Positions 1 to 11,300 of a stretch of 64,000 bases of DNA are shown in pieces. Below the pieces are notes generated by a model that did not search any database, was not told the DNA's origin, and worked only from the letters and a program-made list of their open reading frames with translations. Position 1 is the first letter of the stretch. Every line of letters begins with the position of its first letter. This DNA is from Carya illinoinensis (taxonomy: Eukaryota; Streptophyta; Magnoliopsida; Fagales; Juglandaceae). A program made the position numbers and the translations under genes. The stretch is from contig NC_056758.1 of NCBI RefSeq assembly GCF_018687715.1, forward strand, positions 10,977,501 to 11,041,500, read 5' to 3'.

Positions 1-1082
1 CTTTCTTGCTATCCAAAGACATTTGATTTGTTGAATCCAAAAATTTTACTTTTCTTGTTTGTGATCCTTTAACATACTTGATACTTTCATGAACTTTTTG
101 AATAGCATGATCAATCTCTTTCAACCCATCTTGTACTACCAAATTAAGAATATGTGCACAACAACGAAGATGAAAGAACTCACCATCACAAACAAGAGCT
201 TTCTTAATGTTCAACTGAGTTCTTAACAATTCTACTGAAACATCATTAGAAGATGCATTGTCCAAAGTTAATACAAAAATCTTGTGTTGAATTCCCCACT
301 CACATAGCGAGTTATAAATTTTTTCAAACAAAGAGATGTCATTATGTGGTGGTGGCATAAAAGAAAAGTTCAAAACCCTTTTCTATAAAACCCATTTCTT
401 ATCCAAAAAATGTGTTGTAATGCACGTATAACCATCAGTGGTTATAGAAGTCCACAAGTCAGATGTCAAACTAATTCTACCAGGAGAATCATTTAAGAAA
501 CATCTAATTCTTTTTTTTTTCTTGATAATACATCTTAACCAAATCAGCCTTGGCAGTATTCCTAGAAATAATTAGCACATTTGGTCGCAAATATTGTAAT
601 AAAGATCTCACCCCCGAATATTCAACAAATCGAAAAGGCAATTCATGCTTCACAATAGCAGCTATCAACAATTCTCTATATTCATTAGTATCAAATTTAA
701 GATTACTTACTGAGACAGATCCGGATCCACTATTTTGTGATAACAAACACTGACCAATATCTCGTGAACTTCTCCTGGGGCATGTGTCAATGTGACGCTT
801 CATATTTCCGGTTCTATATTTGTTCGCAGCCATATAAGTGACTCCACACAACTTGCACCTAGCTCGTGGCTTGCCATCCTTTTTCTCAGAATCAGGAACC
901 ATTTTGAAAAAACTCCACACGTTTGACCATCTCCTTTGTTTTCCTTTAGCCTCTTCATTTTGAAAACTTTCTGAGTCCAACGGGTCTAAATCAACAAAAT
1001 CTTCATTTTGTTCTTCTACCTCACTCATCTGACAACAACAAATAACAAGCCCAATTAAGAATAGAGATGATAATGATGACAT
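1..1082 (-). pseudogene. hAT (RICESLEEPER/DAYSLEEPER-like) transposase, N-terminal part, broken
   Basis: A DNA transposase of the hAT superfamily, which cuts and pastes elements flanked by 8-bp target duplications. The likely start is the internal Met of MSEVEEQNEDF (near 1028) rather than the upstream Met at 1082, whose leader is hydrophobic and unlike the family. A BED zinc finger follows: aromatic residues in WSFFK, the pair CKLC, and the closing H and C in MKRHIDTC. The first frame closes with a stop just after an A-rich stretch near 510. The protein resumes in another frame with a SLTSDLWTS segment (the conserved hAT catalytic-core region), then meets a TAG after KKWVL near 385. It resumes again through LTLDNASSND and a CCAHILNLVVQDGLKEI segment down to base 1. 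The C-terminal dimerisation domain lies beyond the window. One frameshift plus one stop make it a pseudogene unless the base calls are wrong. Confidence 0.85.
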
Positions 1083-1456
1083 AAATTAATGATTAATGAT
1101 GACAAGCCCAATTATTATTCCAGCAAAAATATGTAACAAGTATTACTCATAACCCATAACCATAACAAATATCCCTCAAAAACATGCAATGTCAGCAACC
1201 AAATCCTAATGCTAGGCAAAATATAATACATTATATGGCTTGCATTATATGGCTTGGATATCATTCATCAATGCACCTACTATAAAAAGCATAGAAGTGG
1301 GGCTAAAGCAGGATAAGTTATATATCAGACTAGATAACCATATGACATCTTAATATTGCAACTCAACAAATACTTGAGAGATTGGTAGCATCATTAGCAT
1401 CATAATAAAGCATAATCGACCACAACAAAGTCAAGGCCAAAAGCATTTTCATCATA

Positions 1457-2487
1457 AGGTGTGGGTGGTTTTGGATCAGTCTATAAGACAGTTCTTGATG
1501 ATAGTGGAACTATACTTGATGTCAAGTTTTTCAACCTTATGCATTATAGAGCCTTTAGAAGCTTGCTGTTGAGTGTGAAGCCTTGAGAAACATCAAACAT
1601 CAAAATCTTGTAAAGGTTCTTATAGCTTGTTCAAGTGTGGATTATCATGATAATGATTTCAAGGCTCTAATTTATTGAGTTCATGGTCAATGGAAGCCTT
1701 GAGGAATGGTTGTATCCAACTATTACAGAAAATGAAGTGAATCAGGTCCAAAGAAATCTAGATCTTTTTCAGAGGTTGGATATCACAATTGACGTTGCGA
1801 GTGCATTGGAATATCTACATTATCATTGTCAAACACAAGTCATTCATTGTGAACTAAAGCCAAGCAATGTTCTTCTCGACAATGAAATGATTAGACACGT
1901 GGGTGATTTTGGGATGGCAAGATTCTCTTTTGAAAGCAACTGTATCTCTTATACCACTCACTCCAACACTACTGGACTAAGGGAAACTATTGGTTATACC
2001 GTTCCTGTTTGAAAAAAAAAAATCTATCCTTTCTTTCTTAACATAAATGCTCTTTTTTTTTTAGTACTAATCTAGTGAATGTTTCAAATTGTAGAGTAAA
2101 TGAAGTGTCAACCCATGGTGATATGTACAGTTATGGGATCCTTTTATTAGAAATGTTCACAGGAAAGAGACCCATTGATAAAAAATTTCAAGGCACCCTA
2201 AACCTACACTCCTTTGTCAAGACAGCTTTGCTTCAATGAATGGTAGAGATTTCGGATCCAAGTCTTTTTCGGGAAAGGGAAGAAGAGACACAACTAGAAA
2301 CAATGCCCAAAATAACTACAATATTACAAGAAGAAGCATAACTCAAGAGTGCTTGGTTTTGATTTTTCCAGATTGGAGTTGCCTGTTCTGTTAAACAACC
2401 AGAAAAACAGAGGAATATGAGAGATGTTGTAGCTAAGCTTAGTTTAATCAGAAAAAGCTTACTCATTGATAGTTATGTAGTATCATC
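1457..2487 (+). pseudogene. LRR receptor-like kinase (subfamily XII, EFR/Xa21-type) kinase-domain pseudogene
   Basis: This is the kinase domain of a leucine-rich-repeat receptor kinase. It begins at the glycine loop GVGGFGSVYK, followed by the ATP-lysine region (LDVKFFN). One frameshift follows near 1580 and another near 1677, just before FMVNGSLEEWL. The catalytic loop reads HCELKPSN, where the family has HCDLKPSN, so the catalytic Asp is replaced by Glu. DFG is intact (GDFGMARF). The exon is left near 2005 and the protein resumes near 2098 with [18 protein letters not shown], which matches the usual intron position of this subfamily. Later parts (GKRPIDK, SVKQPEKQRNMRDVV) contain stops. There is no extracellular LRR or membrane segment. 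The retained intron shows that the copy arose at DNA level, not by retrotransposition. It sits inside the hAT element, so capture is possible. Confidence 0.85.
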
Positions 2488-2912
2488 ATAATCATTAATA
2501 TATGTAATTTATGAATTCGAAGCTGGTACAAAAAGTGTTTAACCACCTCTAAAACATGCAAAATAACAAGTTTACCAAAACCATCTCCTCCGCGAATAGC
2601 ATATTTGAAGTCTAGACAAACCACTTAGTCATAGATAAGAGGCATGATCGTGTTGCAGCAATACAACCATCATAACTCTCGTGTGGTGTTGACCCCTAGC
2701 TAATAGTGTTGGGAACGATTTGGGACAGAGATATTCACTTACAGTGGGTGACGGCTGATGGGTGTTGGGCCATGTTCGATGACGCGTTGGTCTGGGCGAC
2801 GCCGAGACATACACGATTTCAGAGTCTCAGATTAAGGTCGGCGGCGGGTTGCTGGGTTGAAGGCTTGGAGTGATGGGTTTTTCAGGTTTGGAGATGAGAG
2901 GGTTAGCTGTTA

Positions 2913-3110
2913 GCAGCAGCAGGGGACTCGGGAGGCTACAGCATGGGACTCGGTCACTCGGGAGGCAGCAGCAGGGGACTCAGGAGGCTACAGCAGGGGA
3001 CTCGGTCACTCGGGAGGCAGCAGCAGGGAACTCGGGAGGCTACAGCAGGGGACTCGGTCACTTGGGAGGCAGCAGCAGGGGACCTGGGAGGCTATAGCAG
3101 GAAGCTCTAA
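2913..3110. repeat. 52-bp tandem repeat, about 3.8 copies, GC-rich
   Basis: Units start at 2913, 2965, 3017 and 3069, exactly 52 bp apart, each opening with GCAGCAGCAGGG and containing a second GGGACTCGG segment. Copies differ by only a few substitutions. Because 52 is not a multiple of three, the frame shifts at each unit, so the open frame through it (2870-3097) is unlikely to be a real protein. It lies in the 5' non-coding part of the hAT element. Confidence 0.9.
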
Positions 3111-3299
3111 TGGCATGCGACAGCACCGTGAAGCTGGCTGGAGCGGCGGCCTGGAGTGGGGGCGTCTATGACTTGGGGAAGGAAAAATTGAAAATCAAAA
3201 CGCAAACTGGAAGGGGGGATGGGTTATTAGATTTAGGGTTAACTTTTTATTTTTTTTATTTTCAATTTTAGCCTTTAGGTCTTGAGGTTATAAAAGTAA

Positions 3300-3474
3300 A
3301 TTTCATTTTCTTAACGGGTCAAAACGGGTTGACCCGTTAGTGACCCGTTAAGTAATCGTGTCTTAACGGGTCAACCCGTTTTGATCCGAACCCGTTAAGG
3401 TTAAACCCTAACCCGCTTTTATCGTGTCCTGTTCGTGTTGGGTTAACGGGTCGTGTCACATATTGCCACCTCTA
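3300..3474 (-). mobile_element. hAT terminal and subterminal repeat region
   Basis: At least seven copies of ACGGGT or its complement ACCCGT occur in both orientations between 3316 and 3455. They include a long imperfect palindrome in which AACGGGTCAA and TTGACCCGTT face each other. The terminus at 3461-3474 reads TAGAGGTGGCAATA on the minus strand. Clustered short subterminal repeats are the usual transposase binding sites of hAT elements; that these bind the transposase is inferred. Confidence 0.75.
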
Positions 3475-5550
3475 GATTGGACCTCATTTATTTTCTTTTA
3501 TCTTTATCTTTTTCCCTTTTTCCTTTTCTTTTTCTTCTTTTCCTTATTTTCTTTCTTTTTCTTCTTCTTTCCTCCCCATTTTTCTCTCTCCCGCGAGCTG
3601 CCTCTTCTCTTTTCTCCTTACCGTCGCCGCCCCTTTGACCGCCCGGTGCGCCGCCATTCGGCCACCGTGTACTACAACACCCCCACCATTCTCTTCCCCT
3701 CCCACCAGAGATCATCCCCACCAATTTTTAGAGCCATCGGACCAGCCGTTAGCCACCACGAGCCCCTGGAAGTCACGACACTTGCCCTGTTTTTCTCTCC
3801 TGTTGCCCTTTGCTTTCGCAGCCCAGAACCGTCACTCGCCGGCGGCGTGGCCTACACCACCCACCCAGTTTTCTTCCCCTCTCACCGGTGAACATCCCCA
3901 CCAAGTTTTACCTCCATCCGAGCCACCGTTAGCCACCACGAGCTCCTCCAAGCCACACGGTTTTTCACCATTTCCAGCACCGTCGCACCACCTCCGGCCA
4001 CCATCTCTTCACAGCTTGTTCCTCTACCTCTTGCCGAACTAACCCACCCATTTCCAGCCTTGATCCGTTGCCGGAGCAGCTCTCATGAGCTCAACTTCGA
4101 TTTGGGTTTTTTCCGCTTCCACCGCCATTTCCACCACCACCCACGGCCAAAACTCGTTTCCTTTAGCTTCATAAATATCTCAAGACCATTCCCTATCAAT
4201 TTCGTGCCTTGGTTTGTCCCCGTTCGAAAGTGGGTAATTTATTACCCATGGCAACAGTGTAAATTACACTGTTACGTTGCTTTTCCTCCGCCGTTTGCAA
4301 CGCCGCGAGCTTTCAAAAAATACCGTATAGGGTTGTAAGTATTTTTTAAACTCTACTTTTAGATTTAAATATATTTTGCTCTTACAATAAATATTTATCT
4401 GATTGGTTGGTTGATTCCGGACTGAGACCGAGGAGTTCGGGGGTCGGATGGATTCAGGACGGAGTGCTTGGTTTTGGTTGTTTGTGATTACTTGGTTATT
4501 TGTGCCATGAGGCCTGCGTTACATATTGCATACATGTGCATTTTATTTTAAGTGAGAAAATCATGTTTTGTTGGCGTAAATGGTTTTCAGGTGCGTGTGT
4601 TTCACGAGCCCAAGTCGGGATGAGTTATTATCTCGGTGGAGCTCCTCTAGTCACTCGGGAGTGGATAATACTGAGTGACATCCCTTGGGTTGTCGTAGGG
4701 CGACGACCGGATCGCATGATACGGTAATGTTGTCGTGTCGACTCCGTGGTCCTTAGAGTGGCGGGGACTAGAGGATGATCTGGCCAGGTACACGCTGGGT
4801 GCTAGTCTGGGCATCGCTCGTTTAGGTGTCACACGCGTAGTCGTTACCTGCGGTATGGCACAGAGCCAGGGTGTGCGGATGATCCCTAGGGGAGATCATG
4901 GTGCATGTATAATTGGATCGTTTTTATAGTTTTCGGATGCGGGCCATTTTCTGGGAAAATGGCGAGATTTGATTTTGAAGCTTTGTGATCCATTTTCTGG
5001 GAAAATGGTGGTTTGAGCCATTATCTGGGATAATGGTGAGGCTTGGTTTTAAACGAGATGTTTTTGGGCCAAATGGGTTTTTGGCGTGCGTGGAAAAATG
5101 TGGCTTTACGGGATATGTGCATTGGCTTTTCTTTCATGCATATTGTTTGAGTTTTATATATTTTTATCTAGTGGTGTTTGGATTTTACTTACCTGTGGTA
5201 TCATTTTTGGTTCCGTAGATTTTGGTGCAGAGTTCGAGGAGGAGGAGGAGGCTGAGCCCGAGGATGCAGCTCCGCCGGAGTTCTGAGTTGGGTTATGCTT
5301 TGTTTTTGGCTTTGAAACTGTACTTGTGTTATGTAATATTTTATTATGTATGTTTTGAACAGCTTTGTATTTAAACAAGAAAAATTCTGGTACTTGGTTA
5401 TATGACTTTCGTTATTCGCTATGTTTTCTTTTGCACATTTATTGCTTTTACACACACTTGGCACTCGTCGATAGGGTGGTGACCCGTGATGTCACCATCC
5501 AGACGTCTCGATTTCCCCATGTCCGTGCGTGAGGATTTGGGGGCGTCACA
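3475..5550. mobile_element. LTR-like retrotransposon sequence, probably a solo LTR
   Basis: The block ends at 5550 in GGGGGCGTCACA, whose complement TGTGACGCCCCC is a common plant Ty3/gypsy LTR terminus. It has a pyrimidine-rich left part (3484-3620), a GC-rich middle with repeated CACCACGAGC segments (3756 and 3935), and short repeated motifs such as TTTTCTGGGAAAATGG (4947 and 4992). It holds no gag or pol domain. The short Ser/Pro-rich frames at 3424-4042 and the acidic frame ending at 5286 match no family I know. The left boundary is not visible; the hAT element ends exactly where this block begins, so hAT may have inserted into it. Confidence 0.5.
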
Positions 5551-7969
5551 TAAGAAGGAGGGTTATATGGCTCTTAAACTGGATATAAGTAAGGCCTAAG
5601 ATAGACTAGAATGGGACTTCTCAACTACCGTGCTGAAGAAATTGGGGTTTGGGGAGGAGTGGTTAGCCATGATTATACAATGTATTAAAACTGTGAGATA
5701 TTCCATTCTAATTAATGGCTCACCTTAGCAGAGTTTTCACCCTTCAAGAGGCATAAGACAAAGGGATCCTCTATCCTCTTATCTTTTTATTTTTTGCTCA
5801 GAAGTTTTAGGATCAATGCTAGATAAAGCTTAGAAGAGAGGCTTATTATCAGGTTTCCCTTTTGCAAGATGATCCTTATTGGTTAACCACTTATTTTTTT
5901 GTAGATGATAATCTTATTTCCTGCAAGGCTAATGTGTTGAAGTGGTATAGACTGATTAGCTTGTTGAATTCCTATGAAGAAGCCTCAGGTCAAAAGCTTA
6001 ACAAGGATAAAACAACCATCTATTTTAGCAAAAATACTAAAGCTGAAGTCAAATGGGTAATTTTGTCGGCTACTAGTATGAGAGAAACCAGGTTCTATGA
6101 AAGGTATCTTGGCTTGCCTTCCTATGTGGGGAGAAATAAGGTTGCAGCTTTTAGCTCCATCTTGGAATCCATAAGGTGTAGAATGCAAAACTGGAAGGTC
6201 AAGTTCTTGTCACAAGTAGGCAAATATGTTCTTTTGAAATCCATAATGTAGGCTATTCCTACTTATTGTGTGAGCATCTTATAACTACCTAGAGCCATTT
6301 TGAACGCTATTAACAAGGCCATGCAAAAGTTTTGGTGGGGTTGTAATGGAGACAGAACCAAAACCCAATGGTTACCTTGGAAGTAACTTGGTAAGGGGAG
6401 GACTGAAGGGGCTTTAAGCTATTAGGATTTTGAAAACTTTAATGTGGCCTTACTTGCTAAGCAAGATTGGAGAATACTACAGGAACCCAACTCATTAGTA
6501 GCTAGAGTGCTGAAAGCCAAGTATTTCTTTAGAACTTATTTCCTAAGTAGCAAAGTGGGTGGTAATGCTTCTTATTTATGGAGGAGCTTCACGATAGCAA
6601 AAAAGGTCCTACAGGAATGGTTGATTTGGAGAATAGGTACTGGTACATCAATTAACGTATGGCATGCCAGATGGCTTTCTTGTCCATCATCTTATAAAGT
6701 GCACTCTTAGGCGAGGGAGGGTTGTGAGGGTTGGAGGGTTAGCAATTTGATTGAGCAATCTCGCGAGGGATGAAATATCTTTCTATTGAGGGATCTTTTT
6801 GTACTTGAGGAAGTGGAGGTGATTGGTAGAATTCTCCTAAGTATGAGTAATGCTCATGATCGACTTATTTGGAGATCTTCAAAAAATGGCAAGTTCACAG
6901 TCAAAAGTGTCTATCACCTTCTAGGTGAGATGGAGGCCACGGAGAAGGGACAACCTTCTCATAGTTCAAGGAAGAGTGAAGTTTGGACCAAATTATAGAA
7001 AATTCAGGTTCGTAATTGCAATGAGAATGATGTTATGGAGGGTCTGTTGTGACTCTTTGCCAACTAAACATAATCTACTCAAGAGGAAGATTGTTGAGTT
7101 TTTATTATGTCCTATATGCAATTTGGCAGTGGAATCTACTAATGTCCTTCAATCCAAGATGTGTGGGGTTCCAATTTGAAAAAGTTAAAGAAAGTGTCTA
7201 TTTTGGACACTAGTTTTTAGGAGCTGGTAATTAACCTGATATCAAACCTAAGTGCAAAGGAATTGGCATTGTTTGTTGCTATTGTGTACTAGGCGTGGAA
7301 AAGAAGGATTGCATTTGTATTTAATGAGAAGTTTTTGCATCCGGGGTACTTTTGTACAAGTTGTTGCTCAAGTTGTAGCTGATTTCAAAGCTGCTCATCA
7401 GAAGGAAGGCAATTCAAATGCTGGTGTGAACACTGGACAAGTTGCTAATCACTGGTCAGCTCCCTCACCCAATATGCTAAAAGTTAATTGGGATGCAGCT
7501 GTGGATGGCATTAGACGCAAGGTAGGAATTGGGGTAATTATCTGAGATCATGCAGAGAAGGTAGTGGCTACATTACAATCTATTTGAGTCTGCTTTCCAT
7601 ATGCAAAACTGGCAGAGACATTAGCAGCGCTTAAAGCAGTGATGCTCTATGTCCATTTGAATCTACAACACGTGATGTTAGAACGAGATGCACTGAATGT
7701 GATGAATGACATCAATGGAAAGGTTGAAAATTAGAGCTCAATTGGACTAATGATTCAAGATATTCAAGGTTTGCTAGATACATTGCAGTACTGGACGGTG
7801 ACTTATATTTCTAGGAATCACAATATTTTAGCTCATTGTTTCGCTAAGGATGCATTAAAACTATCTAATGAGAGCATTATTTTGAAAGGTTCCCCTCCTT
7901 GTATCCATCATTAGCTGTAATAAGTTGGATGAATAAAGATTATTTTTCTTAAAAAAATAAAATAAAAAC
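5551..7969 (+). pseudogene. LINE (L1-type) retrotransposon remnant: RT, zf-RVT and RNase H
   Basis: A 5'-truncated, decayed non-LTR retrotransposon. Reverse transcriptase begins mid-domain (YMALKLDISKA, then [13 protein letters not shown], which resembles the usual GIRQGDPLSPYLF). The catalytic box reads FFVDDNLI near 5893-5908, in place of the usual F/YADD. The segment RYLGLPSYVGRNK follows. A zf-RVT-like segment (WRVCCDSLPTKHNLLKRK...CPIC) lies near 7039-7125. An RNase H domain begins LKVNWDAAVDGIRRKVGIGV near 7480 and continues with stops to about 7910. The 3' end is A-rich (7951-7969). Many in-frame stops and several frame changes rule out activity. There is no endonuclease domain; the sequence starts abruptly at the LTR-like boundary. 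Confidence 0.88.
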
Positions 7970-8322
7970 ATAAACATATTTAAAAATATTAATATTATAA
8001 ATTAATAATAATAAAATTATGATTGTAAATAAAAATTTAAACTGATTATCACGAATTAATTTTATTAAAATAAATTAATTTGTTAAGACAATTTATTTTA
8101 ACCTGAACTAATTAACAACAAATCTAAATACGTTAATTTCTTATCATATTCGTATTAGATTCATAAATCATATCATATATTCATCCCCAATTCATCCCGA
8201 ATTTTTATTTCCAAAACAAACCCCATGTGGCATAAGTTAGAACCGAATCATTCTGCTTCTCTGCTCTAAAACCCTACTTGCACACCACCACTAGGTCCAC
8301 TGCAGTATCTTCGAAAACCCTA
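7970..8322. other. Intergenic stretch upstream of the PUS7-like gene
   Basis: An AT-rich run (7970-8190) follows the LINE tail, then a leader with CCCTAA-type sequence close to the start codon at 8323. The 5' UTR and core promoter must lie here, or partly in the LINE tail. I see no convincing TATA box at a sensible distance. Confidence 0.5.
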
Positions 8323-11300
8323 ATGGCAGGGAAAACCCTGGAAGAATCGGACGTCGGAATCTTCTGCTACATCTCAAAGCTTCCTGGCTTTCGTGGAATT
8401 CTCAAACAAAGGTCTTAGAAGAAATCTGATTACTTTATAGTTCATTTCTTGGTCATGCATTGGAATGATTTACCTAAAGATTTACGTATCAAAAAAATGA
8501 TTTACCTGAAGATTTGTAATCTCTGCTCTTCTTGACCATTGAAAGATGCATGAAAAATATCAAACTGAAATTAATACGAAAAAGAAAAAATCTTTTTTAT
8601 TTTATGGCTTGATGTTTACTAGTTATTTCCTTAGATATTTCTTGTCCTCTGTTTCTCTCTCTAACCAAACAGAGGGCTTGCTTTTTATTTTTTATTTTTT
8701 GTTGTTTTAGTATCTGCATATTATATCTAAGCTACGTTGCTGATTTTTCTTGTTGGCTTCAAAAGAATTAGCCTTATTCAACGACTTTACCATTCTTGTA
8801 AAGTTTTTAGTAACCATTTTAAGTTCTTTTATTGTCGTCTATGTATTCCCATCGCATTACAAAGCAAGTTCAATTCTATGGCATTTCCGTACGATTCTAC
8901 TTCATTTAAAAGAAAATTATAGACAAAATTGTATACATACTCTTAAGCCCATCAGACAACTATTTGGTGCAGTCCCGTATATTTTCGTAGTTTTTTTTTT
9001 GATAAGTTGGTCCTGTCTTGTAGTTATATTAATGGACTCATCTATTTCTTTCTCTTGTAATTTGATCTAGGTATTCTGATTTTATTGTAAATGAAGTAGA
9101 TAAGGAAGGAAACGTTGTTCATTTGACCTCATTGGATGCGCCACCAGAGGTATTTAAGCTTGATATTATTTATGGATTGGTTTCATTTTATACGTTTAGT
9201 CTTTGTTCTGATTATAGTATCATTTTCTAATTTTTTTTTTTGATATCATTTTCTAATATACTCAGATCAGTGAGGAAACTGTGACGAAGATAGATGATAC
9301 AACTAATAATAAAAGTTATGCTTCCGAAGTTGATGCTTTTAGATCTTTAGCTGGTGACTCTGATGCCAAGCGTTTGGAAGCTCTTATTAGTCAAATTAAT
9401 ACTGGTGTTGAAGACAGCGTTTCACCAATCATTCTCTCCCCAGATTCTGATAAATCTCATCGAACGGTTCGTTTTGGAATTTGGACTCATTTAATCCATT
9501 TATAGGTCTTCTTTTTCACTACCATTATGTTCCATATGTGTCTGTGGAGCGATGTCATGACATTGAGAAAATTGCTAGTTTTGGTGAGAGACAAATTTTT
9601 GCACATAGTTTTTGCTAGGTCTATTCTTCTTGCAAGTGCACCTGAGGATTGGAGTCATTGGTTGGGGTTTGCTTTTGGTTGAGGACCTTTTTTTTTTTTT
9701 TTTGTTGTGTTTTTTGGGGGGGGGGGGGGGGGGGGGGGGGGAGGACAAGTTAAGAGAAGAATGCATGCATGCATGTGCTTCTCAACTGACTGAACTCCAA
9801 CCTAACTGACAGGATCTCAGTCAAATTGGTTTGGTTTTCTTTATTGTGCTGCCAATTTAAGTTAGGATTTAGGTTCCAAAAATTCATTGCCATGCCCAGG
9901 TTGTTTAGTTCTGTTTCTGACTACACTTTTGTAAACCTAAAGTTTAAGTCTTTCTCCTAGTTCCATGTTAACATGCCCTTAACATTCACTTTTTTGTGTC
10001 TTTCAGGCAATACACAATTTTTTTAAGCAAAATTTCAAATTCCTTGTCACCGATGTGGTTGATGGACTGGATGCCTCATCAAAATGCATCCGCGTGAGAT
10101 TAAATACTGGAGGTCATAAAAATAAAGGCAAAAACTCCAAGAAACGGAAAGAAAGAGTCGATAAGCCCTTTGATAGCAGAGGCTCCGAAAATTGGTCTGA
10201 GAGTGATGGCAAGTTCCTGAGGTGATGTTGGCAAAGTTCCTTATTTTCTTGCTGTACCCTTATTCATCTTTCTGCCAGTTGAATGTTTCTTAATGATTTC
10301 AAGTCTTCATGCGTTAAAGAGATCTAGCTTGGTTTGCATATGGTTTTCATGTTTGACACAGCGAAACCCATTGAACTTACATGTATGAAATGTAGAACTG
10401 CATCAGATCAATTTCTTCTTTGCTCATTCAAGATTTGAACTTCCATAACTCCACTAAGCATATTCATTTCATGTGTGTTTTAGGTGGCATTTGAACAATA
10501 ACTGAAATATCCTGTCAATATAAATACTCAGATTTCATCTTTACAAAGAGAACAAGGAGACACAGGAAGCCTTAGGAGTGATAGGAAAAATGCTTGGCAT
10601 CCAGGTATGTTAAATTCTCTTGTATTGGAAATGGCTTAATATCATTGGCTCCGATCTATGATTCATGGGACATTTCTCTCTGAGAATTGATGTTAGCATA
10701 GACTATACATCACAGCAGATAGGGATTTAAGACAGGTTATTACCTAGAAGACCTTGTTGTGCCCCAAGGGAAGACTAGATGCCAGTTCTGTCCACCTCTT
10801 TCCTTTCCACAAAAACTGAGTTATTGCACTCTTTAGCTATAGTTTAGTATACCAAAATATACAAACATGAAATGATCAGAATTTTAAAGGAATTCTTGAA
10901 GAAAACTTTCCTTAAATCTGATTAGAGGTTGCACAAAAGCTTTGCAGCGTCTAGATATTCTTAGGATTTGGATAAAAGCTGTTGAAGTATTGTTGTGCTA
11001 CGGAAATCAGAATTTCAAACTGAACCAATTGACGGGGATAATTTAAAGATTATTTAAGATTGAAATTTGATGAAAACTCTAGAAGTTCTGTCACCAATAA
11101 GTGACAGCAGCAAGGGGAAGAAAGTTTGCAATTTAAGGCCTGAAATCTGGAGTTTTAAATCTGGACAGATTTAATGACAGGCGTTCAGATTTGTTTCTAT
11201 AGAAATTTGAAAGAAAAGGTTGCTGGAAATCAATGAATTTCCTTACCTCTAGGATACAACAACTTTTAAAAATGATTTCTAATAGTTTTTTCTCTTGCCA

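Larger units (their letters stand above)
1..3474 (-). mobile_element. hAT-superfamily transposon, right part (left end outside the window)
   Basis: The element reads on the minus strand. Its terminus on the + strand is at 3474, where the minus-strand sequence begins TAGAGGTGGCAATATGTG, a typical plant hAT terminal inverted repeat. The adjacent eight bases at 3475-3482 (GATTGGAC) are the expected target duplication; the other copy would lie left of base 1. Between the terminus and the transposase start lie GC-rich tandem repeats and a receptor-kinase pseudogene, so the non-coding 5' part of the element is unusually long at about 2.4 kb. That all of this belongs to one element is an inference from order and orientation. 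Confidence 0.7.

Noticed and set aside
2870..3097. 75-codon open frame rich in Gly/Gln/Arg
   Set aside because: It lies on a 52-bp repeat whose period rotates the frame, so the openness is a by-product of GC content.
3424..4042. Ser/Pro/Phe-rich open frames
   Set aside because: They sit on pyrimidine-rich LTR-like DNA, have no domain, and partly overlap the hAT terminus.
5086..5286. Short frame ending in an acidic EEEEEAEPEDAAPPEF-type tail
   Set aside because: It is inside the LTR-like block. Automated annotations may call this tail a protein, but nothing supports translation.
9575..9809. Open frames through the poly(G) run
   Set aside because: Both strands are open only because of homopolymer Gly/Pro codons. 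The region is intron 3.
10488..10531. Alternative acceptor giving RWHLNNN and then a stop
   Set aside because: The acceptor at 10531 gives the conserved [19 protein letters not shown] and keeps the frame.
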